NCBI GenBank assembly: GCA_029204225.1
Contig: CM055094.1
Location: 22,442,657-22,506,656 of the forward strand
Length of the DNA: 64,000 nucleotides
Reading direction: 5' to 3'
Origin: Diphasiastrum complanatum
Lineage: Eukaryota; Streptophyta; Lycopodiopsida; Lycopodiales; Lycopodiaceae
Under the pieces are notes generated by a model, which was not told the DNA's origin, did not search any database, and saw nothing but the letters and a program-made list of their open reading frames with translations. Positions 20,947 to 32,794 of this stretch are shown piece by piece (position 1 is the first letter of the stretch; every line of letters starts with the position of its first letter). Position numbers and translations under genes: made by a program.

Positions 20947-21726
20947 CTAACGAAGGACGTGGCCGAGTCTTCGAATCGAATAGGCCATCACGCATCTGGA
21001 TGCTTCCGTCAGAGTCCTATTCTTTTGTTTAGCAATACCATTGTGCTGCGGTGTGTAGGCTGCAGTTCTTCTGTGAATGATGCCACAATCATTGCATAAG
21101 TCAACGAAGTGCGAGATGTATTCGCCACCTCGATCTATTCTTATCTGCTTCACTTTGGTACATGTACATCTTTCAGTCTAATTCACATATTTAGTGAATT
21201 TATCAAATGCTTCAGATTTATTCTGGATAAAATACACTTTGAAAAATTTACTATAGTCATCAATGAAGGTTATATAATACTTTGAACGTCCTACTGAGAT
21301 CACGTTGAATGGCTTGCATATGTCAGAATGCACTAGCTCCAGAATCTTTGTCGTTCTGTAGGAGTCTTTGATGAATGGTGACATCTTGCCCTTCAAACAT
21401 GCATCACAGGTGGTCGAACTGGTTGCATTCGAGATGATGACTCCTGTTATTGCTCCATGATGGATTACTTGATAAAGTGCCATTGAGTTCATGTGGCATA
21501 GTCTTCTGTGCCACAGAGTGTCTGGCGAGTCATCATGAGTCTGATGCACCTGATCTGCAGGTAGGCATACATTCAGATGATATAGGTTCCCTTTCCTTCT
21601 GCCTTGAGTGATCAAAGTACTAGTACTGGCATCAATCACACTGCATGCTTTGTCAAAAAACGTCACACGCATCCCTGCATCTGCTATTCTTGCTACAGAG
21701 AGCAAATCTTGTTGCAGAGTAGGCAC
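20947..21726 (-). pseudogene. Copia integrase, truncated and frameshifted
   Basis: The frame 21726-21178 holds the GAG-pre-integrase part (LWHRRLCHMNSMALYQ, CDACLKGKMSPF) and the first core Asp (LVHSDICKPFN), then FIDDYSKFFKVYF. The frame 21153-20947 continues with the second Asp (IRIDRGGEYISHF), YTPQHNG and an altered AKQKNRTL. Canonical copia has GVAERKN, so the third catalytic Glu is replaced by Lys. The gene ends abruptly near 20950 with no RT or RNase H. It belongs with the gag-pro immediately upstream on the minus strand. Confidence 0.85.
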
Positions 21727-21744
21727 GAACAGAATGTCTTCGAG

Positions 21745-22905
21745 TCATCTATCTCTGCCATTGGTGTTGAGCCATAGTGAACCAATACCATTCACTTGAT
21801 GTCTAGATCCATCTCCAAGAACTATGAATCTTGAAGGACCTACACTTCTGAAATCAGACATGATTCGTCTTGATGTCACAAAGTGCGAGGTAGCTCCTGA
21901 GTCTAGGATCAACTCATGTCTGTCAGATGTTGATGCTGTACACACATCTTCACAGATATAGGCGGTCAAGCAGTTTTTATTCGTCCTTTCTTCGTCCATT
22001 TTCGAGCTCTCGGGCTCCTCGACATAGGATGAACTATTGCTCTCTCGTCTATTCTGTGCTGATTTGTTTCTCGAATTCTGGCGGCAATCCATGGCTGCAT
22101 GACCCTTCTTGTGGCAATGAATACACTCAATCTTGGGATTGAGCCAACATGTATCTACTGTATGCCCGTCTCTTCTGCATCTCACGCAAGTCTTCTTGTC
22201 TGCACCTTGCTGCTTCGACCTCCCTTTGGTCTTCCAGTTCCCTTTGCTGGTCCCCTCTGCTTGCTGGTCACGATCTTGTCTCTGACTCGGCTCCCTCTTA
22301 GGCTTAAATTGTTTCTTGGATTTTTCTTTGTTGTCGTAGAGGGCCCAATTAGAACCATCTTTGTGATCAAGATGTTCTCTGGCCTCGACTTCCTCTCGAA
22401 TCTTGACAATTGCCTTTTCGAGGTTCATGGTAGGATCTCTCGTGAGCAGGGTTCTCATTGTCTGGAATGATCTAGGTAAGACTCTCAACATGTATGTGAG
22501 CTGCTTCTCAACTGACACATCATTCTCTGCTCCAGAGTTATGTAGTGATAGAAATAGATCCTTCATCTTTCTTACAAAAGAAGTGAGGTCCTTTTCATCT
22601 TCCAGCATCATGATTTGACTTCTTGATTTCGTCTGAAATCTGGTGAGCAATGCATCTCACATCTCCTTAGCTCTAGAGAATGTAGCCAGGTTAAGTGTGA
22701 GACTATCTTTGATGGAAGATGATAGCAAGGCTACTTCCTTGTCAATTTTCTCCCTCCACTCACATAGCTCCTTGCCTATTGTCGTAGGAATGTATGCATA
22801 TGCATTCCTTCCACGAGAATGAAAATATGGGTGCCATCTCCAAATATGAGCGCCATCTTCTGTGCCATCCACCCAGGGGAAGAGTCCTTCACCCTTGAGT
22901 ATCAA
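21745..22905 (-). pseudogene. gag: Copia gag-protease with two zinc knuckles and one in-frame UGA
   Basis: Two frames, 22905-22657 and 22650-21745, lie in the same reading frame and are separated only by a TGA (AKEM, stop, DALLTRF). Gag is followed by a basic Lys/Gln-rich linker, then two zinc knuckles, CVRCRRDGHTVDTC and CIHCHKKGHAAMDC. The protease box is intact: LILDSGATSHFVTS. Two knuckles in series are less common in copia than one. The same pair and order occur in the plus-strand relative at 61350-62417. The leader with the triple primer site lies upstream. Confidence 0.85.
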
Positions 22906-23098
22906 AGATGCCTTAACTATCTAGGCTAGAAAGTTAGATCCTGAAGAATCAAGTATTGTGCAAATCTTGCTCTGCATGCTGCTGATTGAAGCCATTGCTT
23001 CTTGAAGTCTGTTCCCTTGTTGATGGTTGTTTCTCTGAATGCTTGGCCTCTTGGATTTGCTAGTTTATCGGCTATGTCAGAATATGATAGGATAACCG

Positions 23099-23166
23099 GC
23101 TCTGATACTACTGTAGAGTGTGATATGCTTTGATACCACTGAAGAGCGTGATATGCTCTGATACCA
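23099..23166 (-). promoter_or_regulatory. Triplicated primer-binding site (28-bp spacing)
   Basis: Three near-copies of GCTCTGATACCA on the plus strand start at 23099 (GCTCTGATACTA), 23127 (GCTTTGATACCA) and 23155 (exact), exactly 28 bp apart. The intervening words ACTGTAGAGTGTGATAT and ACTGAAGAGCGTGATAT also match, so this is a 28-bp tandem repeat containing the tRNA-iMet site. Only the copy nearest the LTR (23155) is perfect. Confidence 0.85.
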
Positions 23167-24180
23167 CTAAAGAGAATGAGTGAAGAGAAAATCGCGAAAC
23201 AGTCGCGACAACCACGATCCTCTTGTGATTCGGATGGGGTTCAGATGCGATCGCTGGACACTATCAGCTGAATCACTCCTACAGTCCTCCATAATGTAGT
23301 CAGGCACTGCTGATCTACATTTATAAAATCAATGCAGCATTCAACATAGTTTCAACCAAGGTGCGGAATTCAAATAAACAAGAAAGCTCAGACATACAAA
23401 TAACAGCAGACACATTTGCATTCGGGATTAGACACAACAGGAAAATCATCTATATTGATCTTTCTCTGATTTCTTCAAGCACAATCCACATAGTGCGTTG
23501 GTGTGGGGGAAACACGATGCTCTCACGAGTAATTGTCTCGCTTTACTAGCGGACAGTTGGATCTACATATCCTAGACAGAATTGTCTTTGCACGCAGGCA
23601 GACATGTATTCTATAATTTTGTCTTGATTGCTTACAAGCATCAGACTACTACATTACATTGTATGTGTATTCTGTCATCTTTGCTGATCTATATGTCAAG
23701 TATCATCCAATAAGTATAGTCGCTCTATGTAGATCTAAGATTAGAGTGATTAAGCATCTACAACTAACTAGGGAATTACAAGAGTGACAGATTAGCCACA
23801 ACCTAGAGAGTATCTATTGATGTCATGCCATCAGATCAGATTTTTGTACTTCTGGGTACTTGCGTGATCTTTGTTGGTACTCTTTGGAGCGTGAGGGCAA
23901 AACAAGTTTCGCGACATTTTTCGTGTCGCGTCGTTGGTTTCGTTTCCATCGTTGGTTTCGTTTTGCTTGTCTGCCTTTCTCTTGTACTGGACCGCAAAAG
24001 ATTCTCGTGCCAGATCGCAAAAGATTCTTGTTCATGAATCTTTCATGTTCGTGAACCGTTCGTGATCATCTTCTTTGACTTTCATTTTCGCGAAACTTTT
24101 CGTGTTTCGTGTCTCCTGACTTTCGTGTTCGCGAACATCTTCGTCAAGCTGAGGGCTGAAAGCTATCAAGGCTTTGTAAA
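23167..24180 (-). repeat. TCGCGA-rich 5' LTR region of the 20947-22905 element
   Basis: It lies upstream, on the minus strand, of the primer-site array. It contains many TCGCGA-type palindromic words (for example ATCGCGAAACAGTCGCGACA near 23190; TTTCGCGACA near 23910; TTTTCGCGAAAC and GTTCGCGAAC near 24090-24135). The same words fill the LTR of the related element at 60930-61160 and 62850-63040. The outer edge is not defined. The ORFs inside it are not credible genes. Confidence 0.55.
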
Positions 24181-24238
24181 CAGAAACGTTTTGTTTTTTC
24201 AGTTGAAATGACGAATGAACATGTACTCCTTTATCTAG

Positions 24239-25500
24239 ATGCCCAACATTATCCGCCAAAATCACGTCCAACAGACATCCAAAGTACCCAACACACAAGC
24301 ATATAGGCCCAAACCCAAAGTATACACATGGGACGTGTATCCAGACGAAGTCTGGCATACAATTGATGACGATATGATAAGTGAGGCAACAACACCACCC
24401 ACTCAAAAACCTCAAAAACCTCGGTTACAAAAAAATAAAATTATTGATACAAAATAAATCGAGCGTCAAAAACAGATGCCAAAGACAAAGGTGCTGAGGG
24501 TATTCATGTCCCTATTTCACATGATGGCAGATTCATGACTGCATGCCCAAAACCTTTATGATTGGGCATAGTTTGCTTCAAACTGCCTTCATGACTGTGT
24601 TAAGAACAAGCAACCAACAACTGTCCTGGGATATCTCCTGACTGATATCACACTCCATCAGGTCCAAAATGGGCCCAAACTTCAGCAACACTTGCACTGC
24701 AGACAAAGCATGGGACATTCCCATAGGGTCATAACAGTCCAAGCGTTCATGCTCACGGGCTATGTCACCATCCGGGCTTCCACCCAAAAGAGTAAATACT
24801 AGTATTCTTCCACTGGTACCCAAGTCACAAAGTTCTCAACCTGATCCACAAGTAGCAGCATCATCGGCAGCCCAACAGGCCGATACCTCTAAGGCCCATT
24901 GCCAGACACAAGGCAACAACGCATATGCCGAAAGCTTCAGGCCAGGAGGAAATCACCCGATGGAACAACATCAGACGGTTCAACTTCAGATAATGGAAGC
25001 TCAACTTTAGCCTCTCAACAACACTCATCACCCTCACACACCATTGACGAGGGTGAGGAGCAGCTACTTCTACAGCAGCACCAGACACGACCACATCACT
25101 ATTAGTTGGTCAACCAGACAAAGTCACCACCCCACCCCTATTGATTACCACGCCAACGCTGCCAACTTTACCAAACGCACCTTTTTTGGGGGAGGAGGAG
25201 TGGGGAGTACCATTCCCCAAGACATGGGAGCAGCGCAGCAGTCACACGACCAACAACCACAGGCCCAGCAAGTCCTTACCTTGGACACTTCACAATATTT
25301 TGATGTTGAGGACATGATGGAGATCAATGATGATGAACAGGAAAAAGCAGATTAGTCAGGAGGAAGTCTGACCCCTCCACTAACCACCACCACCACCACA
25401 ACAACAACCACCATTGCTACTAATATTATTTCTCCGCTCCCTCCACCTCCATCTTCATTCCCTCCACAACGTTTATTTTTTGGAGCTCCTTGTTCATGGC
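24239..25500 (+). other. Unassigned plus-strand coding-like stretch
   Basis: Frames at 24239-24457, 24762-25010 and 25044-25355 are rich in Gln, Pro, Ser and Thr (QPQAQQVLTLDTSQYFDVED), and end in a poly-Thr and Pro-rich run near 25375-25480. They may be pieces of one decayed, low-complexity protein. No domain is recognised. An intron-like acceptor (TTTTGTAG) occurs near 25623. Confidence 0.25.
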
Positions 25501-26270
25501 TATCTTCTTGAGTGAGATTCCTATGAGCATGTTCTGATTTCTTTATGAGATTGTGGATTAATTAGATTTCTTCCTTTGTGGAATATAGATGTGGATTAAA
25601 CTTCTTGTTTCTTGATTTTGTAGTTTCAGCATCCAGGTGAACTATATAGGCTGAGATTGTGGATTTGATCTTGCATTTCTACTAACAATCATGTCCTTGA
25701 TTGTTCTTGGGTATTCCAAGCATCAAGAAATGGGTGTTTCTTGATTCTTGGGCTACTAGAATGCTGTTAGGAAGTTAGGTTTTCAGTTTCTTGTTTCTTG
25801 CTGAGTAGCTTAATCTTGTTATTGCATTATTCTCTGATTTTCTAAGATAGTTTGGTAGGTAGATTGTAGATTTGCTCTCTGTCCATAATGTTGATCTATG
25901 CTTGAGCTAGGAGTTGGTTGCATGGCTTGTAAGTGCATGTAGCTAAGCATTCGTAACCGTTTCATCCTCACTGACAGACTGGGAATACACGTTGTAATTT
26001 GAGAAATACTTCTGCCTGGAAATCGTTCTAAACAAGAAGATAAACTGTAAAGAACTGTAACCACCGAAAAGAATGAAGAAGAAGTAAAACAGAAAAAATT
26101 GTGTTTACATATTCGGCGGGAATCTGCGAACAGCAAAATCATTTGTTCATTATTGTCAGCAAAAAAATTTGCAAAATTTATTTGAGTTACATTTTAGGCA
26201 CTTAAAAATTGATGAAGGAAACTTAAATTCATACATAAATGTTCCAAGTACAAAGATATGTTACAAATTG
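25501..26270. other. No gene recognised
   Basis: T-rich, intron-like sequence. The ORF at 25819-26142 on the minus strand has no recognisable motif. Confidence 0.4.
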
Positions 26271-26279
26271 GATTATTGA

Positions 26280-26750
26280 AATATACCTAATTATAATTAG
26301 ATCCCCTGAGTCATCCTCGTCCTGGCCATTGACATTGCAATCAGACTCGTGTGACTGCTATGCATGGGATTGAGACTGTAATACCTGCACCCATGAATAT
26401 AATATAGTTATCTGAGAAATGTGATGAGAGTGAAAGTTAGACCACATGAATGTAGTGAAGTTAAAGTATATCTTGAAGCCATATATACCTCAGACCTAGA
26501 ATATTCATCTGAATCAAGACACAAGGAGGACTTGAAGTTTGTGAAGAAAGGATTCCCCAAAAATCCAGATCGTGTCAAACAACAACGGGAGGCCGCTAAG
26601 AAGCTACAAGAGACTTTAGGGACCTTCTCACCTTGGAAGTGGTGGCCAAGGTTCTCCCATGGACAACGTTATAACCATGTCAAATGGCTCCATTCTATCC
26701 TAAAACTGGACTACATGCAATTGAAGAGCCATGTAGAGGACTTAACTTAA
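26280..26750. repeat. Partial duplication and inverted copy of the En/Spm-like gene
   Basis: 26280-26510 repeats the minus-strand C-terminal exon region found at 26815-27020 (shared CATCCTGGCCAT and AGACTC[A/G]TGTGACTG). From about 26520 the homology flips: plus-strand KKGFPKNPDRVKQQREAAKKL matches the minus-strand NPDRFKQQREAAKKR encoded near 27300. The block is therefore a head-to-head fragment of the same gene family. It lacks the stop codon seen in the larger copy. Confidence 0.65.
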
Positions 26751-26814
26751 ACAAATTATATATATTGATACATAAATGTTCAAATTACAAATATATATCG
26801 AAATGAAATGCCTA

Positions 26815-28026
26815 ATTATTAGATCCAGCTGAATTATCCCCATCCTGGCCATGGTCATCAGACTCATGTGACTGTGATGCATGAGATTGGGACTGTGATA
26901 CCTGTGTGCAACAAAGATGTGTAAATTTTGTAAATGATGTTGTCCGACCGAATGAATATGATAAAGTCAAAATATATGTTGAAACCATAATACATACCTT
27001 AGAATATCCATCCCAGTCAATTCTCACTCCTTGTCTCTCCAATAATTCGAGTAACGATTGCAAGTTATTGGAATATGCATATTTGTACTCCTCTTTTGTG
27101 AGAGACCGCTTTACGGCATATTTTTGCATGAACCAACAAATCGGAAATTGTAATTTAATTTAAACAAATCCACAAATAAAATATGAATTATGACCAAAAC
27201 AAGTTCCACTTATGGGTGGAGAGACTTACGAAATTGGCATGAAAAGAACCTTGGCCACCACTGCCCAAGTGTGAGGGACCTGCCATCTCCATTCGCTTCT
27301 TAGCTGCCTCTCTTTGTTGCTTGAAACGATCTGGATTTTCTCAAAATTCTTTCTTTGCAAACTTCCAATTGTCCTTGTGCACGTTGTATGGCCTAGATTT
27401 GCCAGCTCTCACCGCATCTTGGATCTCTGATTTGCGGTGGCTCATCACGCTTCCCACGCATTGTCCCATCAATATTTGGTCAAATTCCAAATCAAGGGAG
27501 GGGACTGGAAATTCTCTATACAACTGGTCAATGACAAAATTCTTTTCCTCATCACTTTGTTTGTGCCAATCCTTGAAAATGTCCCTGTTGAGGACCACAT
27601 GCGTGAGTTGCCTCATGCGAGTGATGATGCGACCACCTCGGTCATCCTCCACTATGTGCTTCTCTGCATCTATGTCATAGGATGGCAAACATCAGCTGAC
27701 GGAGAGGTGGCAAGGGGAGTGTTAGGAGGAGTGGGGGAGTTGACTACAACAGGAATGACTCGGGGAGGAGTTTGAAGACGATTACTAGAAGAGTGGGGAG
27801 GGGTATGAAGAGGAGAAGGTTGGGGAGGAGTTTGGGTGGGAGTGTAACCAATAGGGGTTTGAATGAGAGAAAAAATGGGTGGAGTGGCCTGGCAAGAGAG
27901 ATCACGGTGACATGGAGACCCCATAGGGGACGTGGGTACCGAAGAAGGAAAAATGTGAGGATAGAGTGTGGGTGTGTCGGGATAATTAGGTGTGACAGAT
28001 GCATGAGTCAAAGTATCATGCACCAT
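26815..28026 (-). pseudogene. En/Spm (CACTA)-type transposon gene, multi-exon, broken
   Basis: Read on the minus strand: a Pro/Thr-rich N-terminal frame (28026-27670) and a second frame (27688-27341). The second frame contains LNRDIFKDWHKQSDEEKNF and LMGQCVGSVMSHRKSEIQ, in the style of the Ptta/En/Spm plant transposase domain. It runs into an in-frame TGA near 27340, then ENPDRFKQQREAAKKR. A splice donor (GTAAGTCTC) follows near 27228. A second exon encodes MQKYAVKRSLTKEEYKYAY (about 27129-27000) and a third a Ser/Asp-rich tail ending DNSAGSNN at 26815. The N- and C-terminal frames differ, so there is a frameshift near 27690. The role in the parent transposon is probably accessory DNA binding; the family call is by resemblance. 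Confidence 0.6.
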
Positions 28027-28225
28027 CCACGTTGCTTCTTGAGTTAGGGTTTCTCGAATGAAAAATAGTGTACCCGCCGGTTAGGGTCTTTAAAACCGGG
28101 TTGATACGGGTTGAGAACCGGAAAAAAAAAATCAATACTTGGCCAACACTGGTCTGGACATATGTAAATGGATCCCTTGGAAATTTCAATTGTGCAAATT
28201 CACTACTTTTGAAAAAAGTCAAATT

Positions 28226-28516
28226 TCAAAGTTTTAGTCTGAAATGCCATAGCATATCAGTTGCTTCAGAAGTTGAAGTATGAAGAGCTTGACTATTTGT
28301 AAAATAACAATGGCTTAGCTTGTAAAGGTAGCTACACCTCCTACTGAAAGCTAAAACTTTCCTAGATCTGTCAAGAATAGTGCAGCCTTCTATATCAAAT
28401 TCGACCCTATGACCAAAATCAGTGATTCTACTAATTGAGAGCAAATTTTTGGTAAGATTTGAAACATGAAGAATCATTAGGGCCCTTTTGAGCTCAAAAA
28501 GGGCCTCTTTTTTCAC
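28226..28516 (-). pseudogene. Copia GAG-pre-integrase fragment
   Basis: The frame reads LHVSNLTKNLLSISRITDFG, then GCTILDRSRKVLA, SYLYKL and MLWHFRLKL. This is the segment between protease and integrase in copia pol, where the last motif is normally LWHRRLGH. It is truncated at both ends. Confidence 0.75.
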
Positions 28517-29330
28517 TCACTTAGTGATTTAATCATTTTTAATTAAGTCACTAATAAGTCCTATGTGGCATCTAAACCATGGGTGCAAGATGAGTTAGTG
28601 TCTAGTCTAGCTAGTGTTTATGCTATGTTTAGTAGGGTGAAAAGGGGGATTGGCAACATATTTAGTAGGGTGAAAATATGGATTAATCTAGGGTGCTCAC
28701 AATGGCATTTATTGAGTTAGCCATTCTTGCCTTTTCATTTGACATTGGAGGATTACCAAATGTTGAAAAGAGAAACTTTTTAAAGAGCAATGGCCTCTCA
28801 AATATTTGATTTTGAAACACAAAACTTCGTAATTTGTGTTTGAAAGCTCAAAACCTCAAAATATTGAAAGCCTATATGACATGAAGTAGAATGTTAAGGT
28901 ATGGTCCGACAAGCTTACATTTGCTAGGCACATTTTGGCCCTCATAATTGTATTGTGGGACCGTTCTGCCCATGTGAAGGCTACACCAGTGCAACATTAG
29001 CTCTGTTAGGTCATTAAGGCTCTAACGACCCTCAAGGCTTAGGGTGACTTGGCTAGTGTTATAGACGGCTAATGGGCTACCAATATCTACACACAGAAAC
29101 ACACACACAATCTCTCATTCTAAATTCAAATTTAAATTAGTTTCCCACTTTATGAATTCAAACTTTAAAACTAGATCTTTTTGAATTTTGATGAATGGTC
29201 ATGTATTTTCATAAGGCAAGAGTGTAACTGTTGATGCATTCGAATTGCAATCTTATTGTTGATTGAAACTGACCATTGGAAGCTTCTTTATGTACATGTC
29301 AAACTGTGATTTTATTTTAACTAATATATG
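28517..29330. other. No gene recognised
   Basis: AT-rich spacer. The phrase TTTAGTAGGGTGAAAA occurs twice (near 28629 and 28660). No ORF or element end is identified. Confidence 0.4.
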
Positions 29331-30338
29331 GTTTTTCTTGCAAACATGCATTAGTTGCTCCTCAGAATATTAAGGACAATGCTTTAATTGGAAAGACATT
29401 GGGTTCAATATTGACAAGCAAATACACTAAATATGTTTTGATGAACAATCCGAGTTATAATATAAAGTGCAAAATTGCAAGTCCTTGATGGTGGACATTC
29501 AATTTTTTTAGATAAGACTATAGTCTATATTGCCTGTGATTTTGCTAGTATTAGTAGAGAAGCATATGCAACAATATTTTAACTTATTAGAGAAGATTTT
29601 AAATAAGTTCAAATTAGAAAAGTCATGAAAAAAGAGATAAACAAGTTAAACATAGGAATGCATAAGATTATTGGTATTCCATTTTACATCAAAACTGAAG
29701 GAAGATCAAGATCTTCTGATTTTTCAGCTTCTTTGTTAATCTAAATCAATTGCTGAGATACATGATCACATTCTATGATATAACTTTTGAAAAGATGAGT
29801 GGTACAATAACATAACATGCAAATATCCATGTAGCAGCCAAAGGAAGATAGGAGTAAAGTGAATTCTTCTTCAAAGAAGGACATTTTTTTGGATATAGTG
29901 AGGTAAGAAAATCATACAAAGTTTACATTCCTAATGGTTCTTTATGGCAAGGTGGCATTGTAGGCTCATGTACAGGAGTTTTGGATGCATACACTTCACA
30001 TGAACTGAAATATGGAGGCATGGAAGCATTTGTTGTTCCTTCACATTTATTACTTGGTTGTTGTTGTTTTCCAAAGATATCAAAGGTGGAAGCATGGAGG
30101 GATCATAACATTTACATTCTATTTTGTTCTTCATGCACTAGTTTCATCTTGATATGTAAAATTGATGTAAGAAATAGTGAAGCATCCAATATGGACATTG
30201 TTGTCTATATCAATTATGAAGTCTTTCCATTTCATATTTATAGATAATCAGAGGAAAAGACTTATTCATAAAACATAGATCACACCTTGGAGCATGTTCT
30301 AAATCTATGCTACAACTAGTTGAAGAGGGAGATATTTG
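29331..30338 (+). repeat. 1-kb tandem repeat, unit 1
   Basis: It starts GTTTTTCTTGCAAACATGC and ends TTGAAGAGGGAGATATTTG. Unit 2 repeats it 1008 bp later with few changes. The unit carries a degenerate copia integrase C-terminus (GYSEVRKSYKVYIPNG) joined to a C-terminal segment (CKIDVRNSEASNMD) shared with the 1030-residue protein of element C. Confidence 0.9.
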
Positions 30339-31338
30339 GTTTTTCTTGCAAACATGCATTAGTTGCTCCTCAGAATATCAAGGACAATGCTTTAATTGGA
30401 AAGACATTGGGTTCAATATTGACAAGCGAATACACTAAATATGTTTTGATAAACAATCCGAGTTATAATATAAAGTGCAAAATTGCAAGTCCCTGATAGT
30501 GGACATTCAATTTTTTTTAGATAAGACTATAGTCTATATTGCGTGTGATTTTGCTAGTATTAGCAGAGAAGCATATGCAACAATATTTTAATTTATTAGA
30601 GAAGATTTTAAATAAGTTCGAATTAGAAAAGTTGTGAAGAAAGAGATAAACAAGTTAAACATAGGAATGCATAAGATTATTGGTATTCCATTTTACATCA
30701 AAACTGAAGGAAGATCAAGATCTTCTGATTTTTTAGCTTCTTTGTTAATCTAAATCAATTGCTGAGATACATGATCACATTCTATGATATAACTTTTGAA
30801 AAGATGAGTGGTACAATAACACAACATGCAAATATCCATGTAGCACCCGAAGGAAGATAGGACTAAAGTGGATTCTTCTTCAAAGGGCATTTTTGTTGGA
30901 TATAGTGAGGTAAGAAAATCATACAAAGTTTACATTCCTAATGGTTCTTTATGGCAAGGTGGCAATGTAGGCTCATATACGGGAGTTTTGGACGCATACA
31001 CTTCACATGAACTGAAATATGGAGGCATGGAAGCATTTGTTGTTCCTTCACATTTATTACTTGGTTGTTGTTGTTTTCCAAAGATATCAAAGGTGGAAGC
31101 ATGGAGGGATCATAACATTTACATTCTATTTTGTTCTTCATGCATTAGTTTCATCTTGATATGGAAAATTGATGTAAGAAATAGTGAAGCATCCAATATG
31201 GACATTGTTGTCTATATCAATTATGAAGTCTTTCTATTTCATATTTAGAGATAATAAGAGGAAAAGACTTATTCATAAAACATAGATCACACCTTGGATT
31301 ATGTTCTAAATCTATGCTACAACTAGTTGAAGAGGGAG
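30339..31338 (+). repeat. 1-kb tandem repeat, unit 2, ending in a polypurine tract
   Basis: Same content as unit 1. It ends at GAAGAGGGAG (31329-31338), a polypurine tract identical to that of element C, directly followed by an LTR start. In unit 1 the same tract is followed by the next unit and not by an LTR. Confidence 0.9.
30868..31248 (+). pseudogene. Fused integrase tail and element-C-type C-terminus
   Basis: A 126-codon frame. SSSKGIFVGYSEVRKSYKVY is the copia integrase end motif (IFVGYS). After about 40 residues it changes to WKIDVRNSEASNMDIVVYIN, which matches the end of the 44181-47273 protein (CKIDVRNSEASYMDTIIYIN). RT and RNase H are missing between the two. Unit 1 has the same fusion, broken by a frameshift, with the frame open at 29981-30247. 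Confidence 0.65.
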
Positions 31339-31734
31339 TGTGAAAATTGTCAACTAGTTTTCTACTTTTCTAGTTAGTTTGGCAATTTGAGCCTAAATGG
31401 GGACAAATTAGCAAATAAACTTCACATGGTTGGCTCACACGTGTCAAAGTATAGTACAAGATCAATTTTAAAGTTGGTTCCACGTTCATTTGGTTACTTA
31501 GTCATTAAAAGTTTATTTTTAGCTTTAATTTGGCAATTTTGGCCAATATGACTATTTTGGGGCTAGTTGTTGATAAGATTCTATCTTGCTTTGGTAAAGT
31601 TATCTTGATCAAACTAGAAATTCTATGTATACGCAATATCATGCATGTCCAAAGGGTTGCATTTTTTATATTGAGGCAAGTACACGTGACTCAAGAGATG
31701 TCCCATTTGCGATACTCCTTGATATAGAGATGAT
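31339..31734 (+). repeat. Partial 3' LTR related to the LTR of element C
   Basis: Starts TGTGAAAATTGTCAAC directly after a polypurine tract, as does the LTR of element C on the minus strand. Similarity fades within 150 bp. No right edge or second copy is found, and CACTA sequence begins near 31735. Confidence 0.5.
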
Positions 31735-32212
31735 TTGCAAGGGGAAACCATTCCAAGCAAAGTTTTACGACATTTTACAGTAATTCCACATTGCAATGTT
31801 TATTTCATTGTAAATCTCTTTCACAACTTATGGATTGGCATGCACATCATACCTCTACAGATGGGATAGTGAGGGTATCTTCAGATTCACTTTCATGGAC
31901 ATCAACAAAGTGTACCCAAGCTTTGCCAACGAGTCAAAAAATGTGAGATCTGGTCTTACAACAGATGGTGTGAACCCCTTTGCTGTACAAGCAACTACGT
32001 GGTCCATTTAGCCTATTAGCTTGGTAAATTATAACATTCCACCTTGTTTGAGGACAAAAAAAGGACACATTATGTTGGCACTTCTTATTCCTAGCCAATG
32101 TACGGTTAAGAACATGGATGTGTATTTTGAATTGCTTATTGACAAGTTGGAAGATTTGTGGAAAGGGATAAAAGCATATGACATTTCGTGCCCCTTACAT
32201 GAGAGGCCGAAT
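31735..32212 (+). pseudogene. CACTA (En/Spm) TNP2 transposase fragment
   Basis: Transposase_21-type sequence: MDWHAHHTSTDGIVRVSSDS, then after one frameshift near 31910 SFANESKNVRSGLTTDGVNP, IWPISLVNYNIPPCL, HIMLALLIPSQ and DVYFELLIDKLEDLWKGI. In intact transposases these correspond to the RNVRLGLxxDGFNPF and YNLPPW motifs. It is cut at 32212 by copia element D. The continuation on the far side (from 38361) is not clearly recognisable. Confidence 0.85.
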
Positions 32213-32756
<544 letters not shown>

Positions 32757-32794
32757 CCCTCCTTAAATGACAATGCAAAAAACTAAAATCTTCA

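Noticed and set aside
23820-24055. Small plus-strand ORFs (23825-24037, 23860-24054)
   Set aside because: They fall inside the LTR region of a minus-strand element and overlap in several frames without coding bias.
27670-28004. Independent Pro-rich protein gene
   Set aside because: It is more simply the N-terminal part of the En/Spm-like gene in a shifted frame.
29090-29110. CRISPR-like or satellite array
   Set aside because: Only a short ACACAC run. No regularly spaced repeats with unique spacers occur anywhere, and the DNA is plant nuclear.
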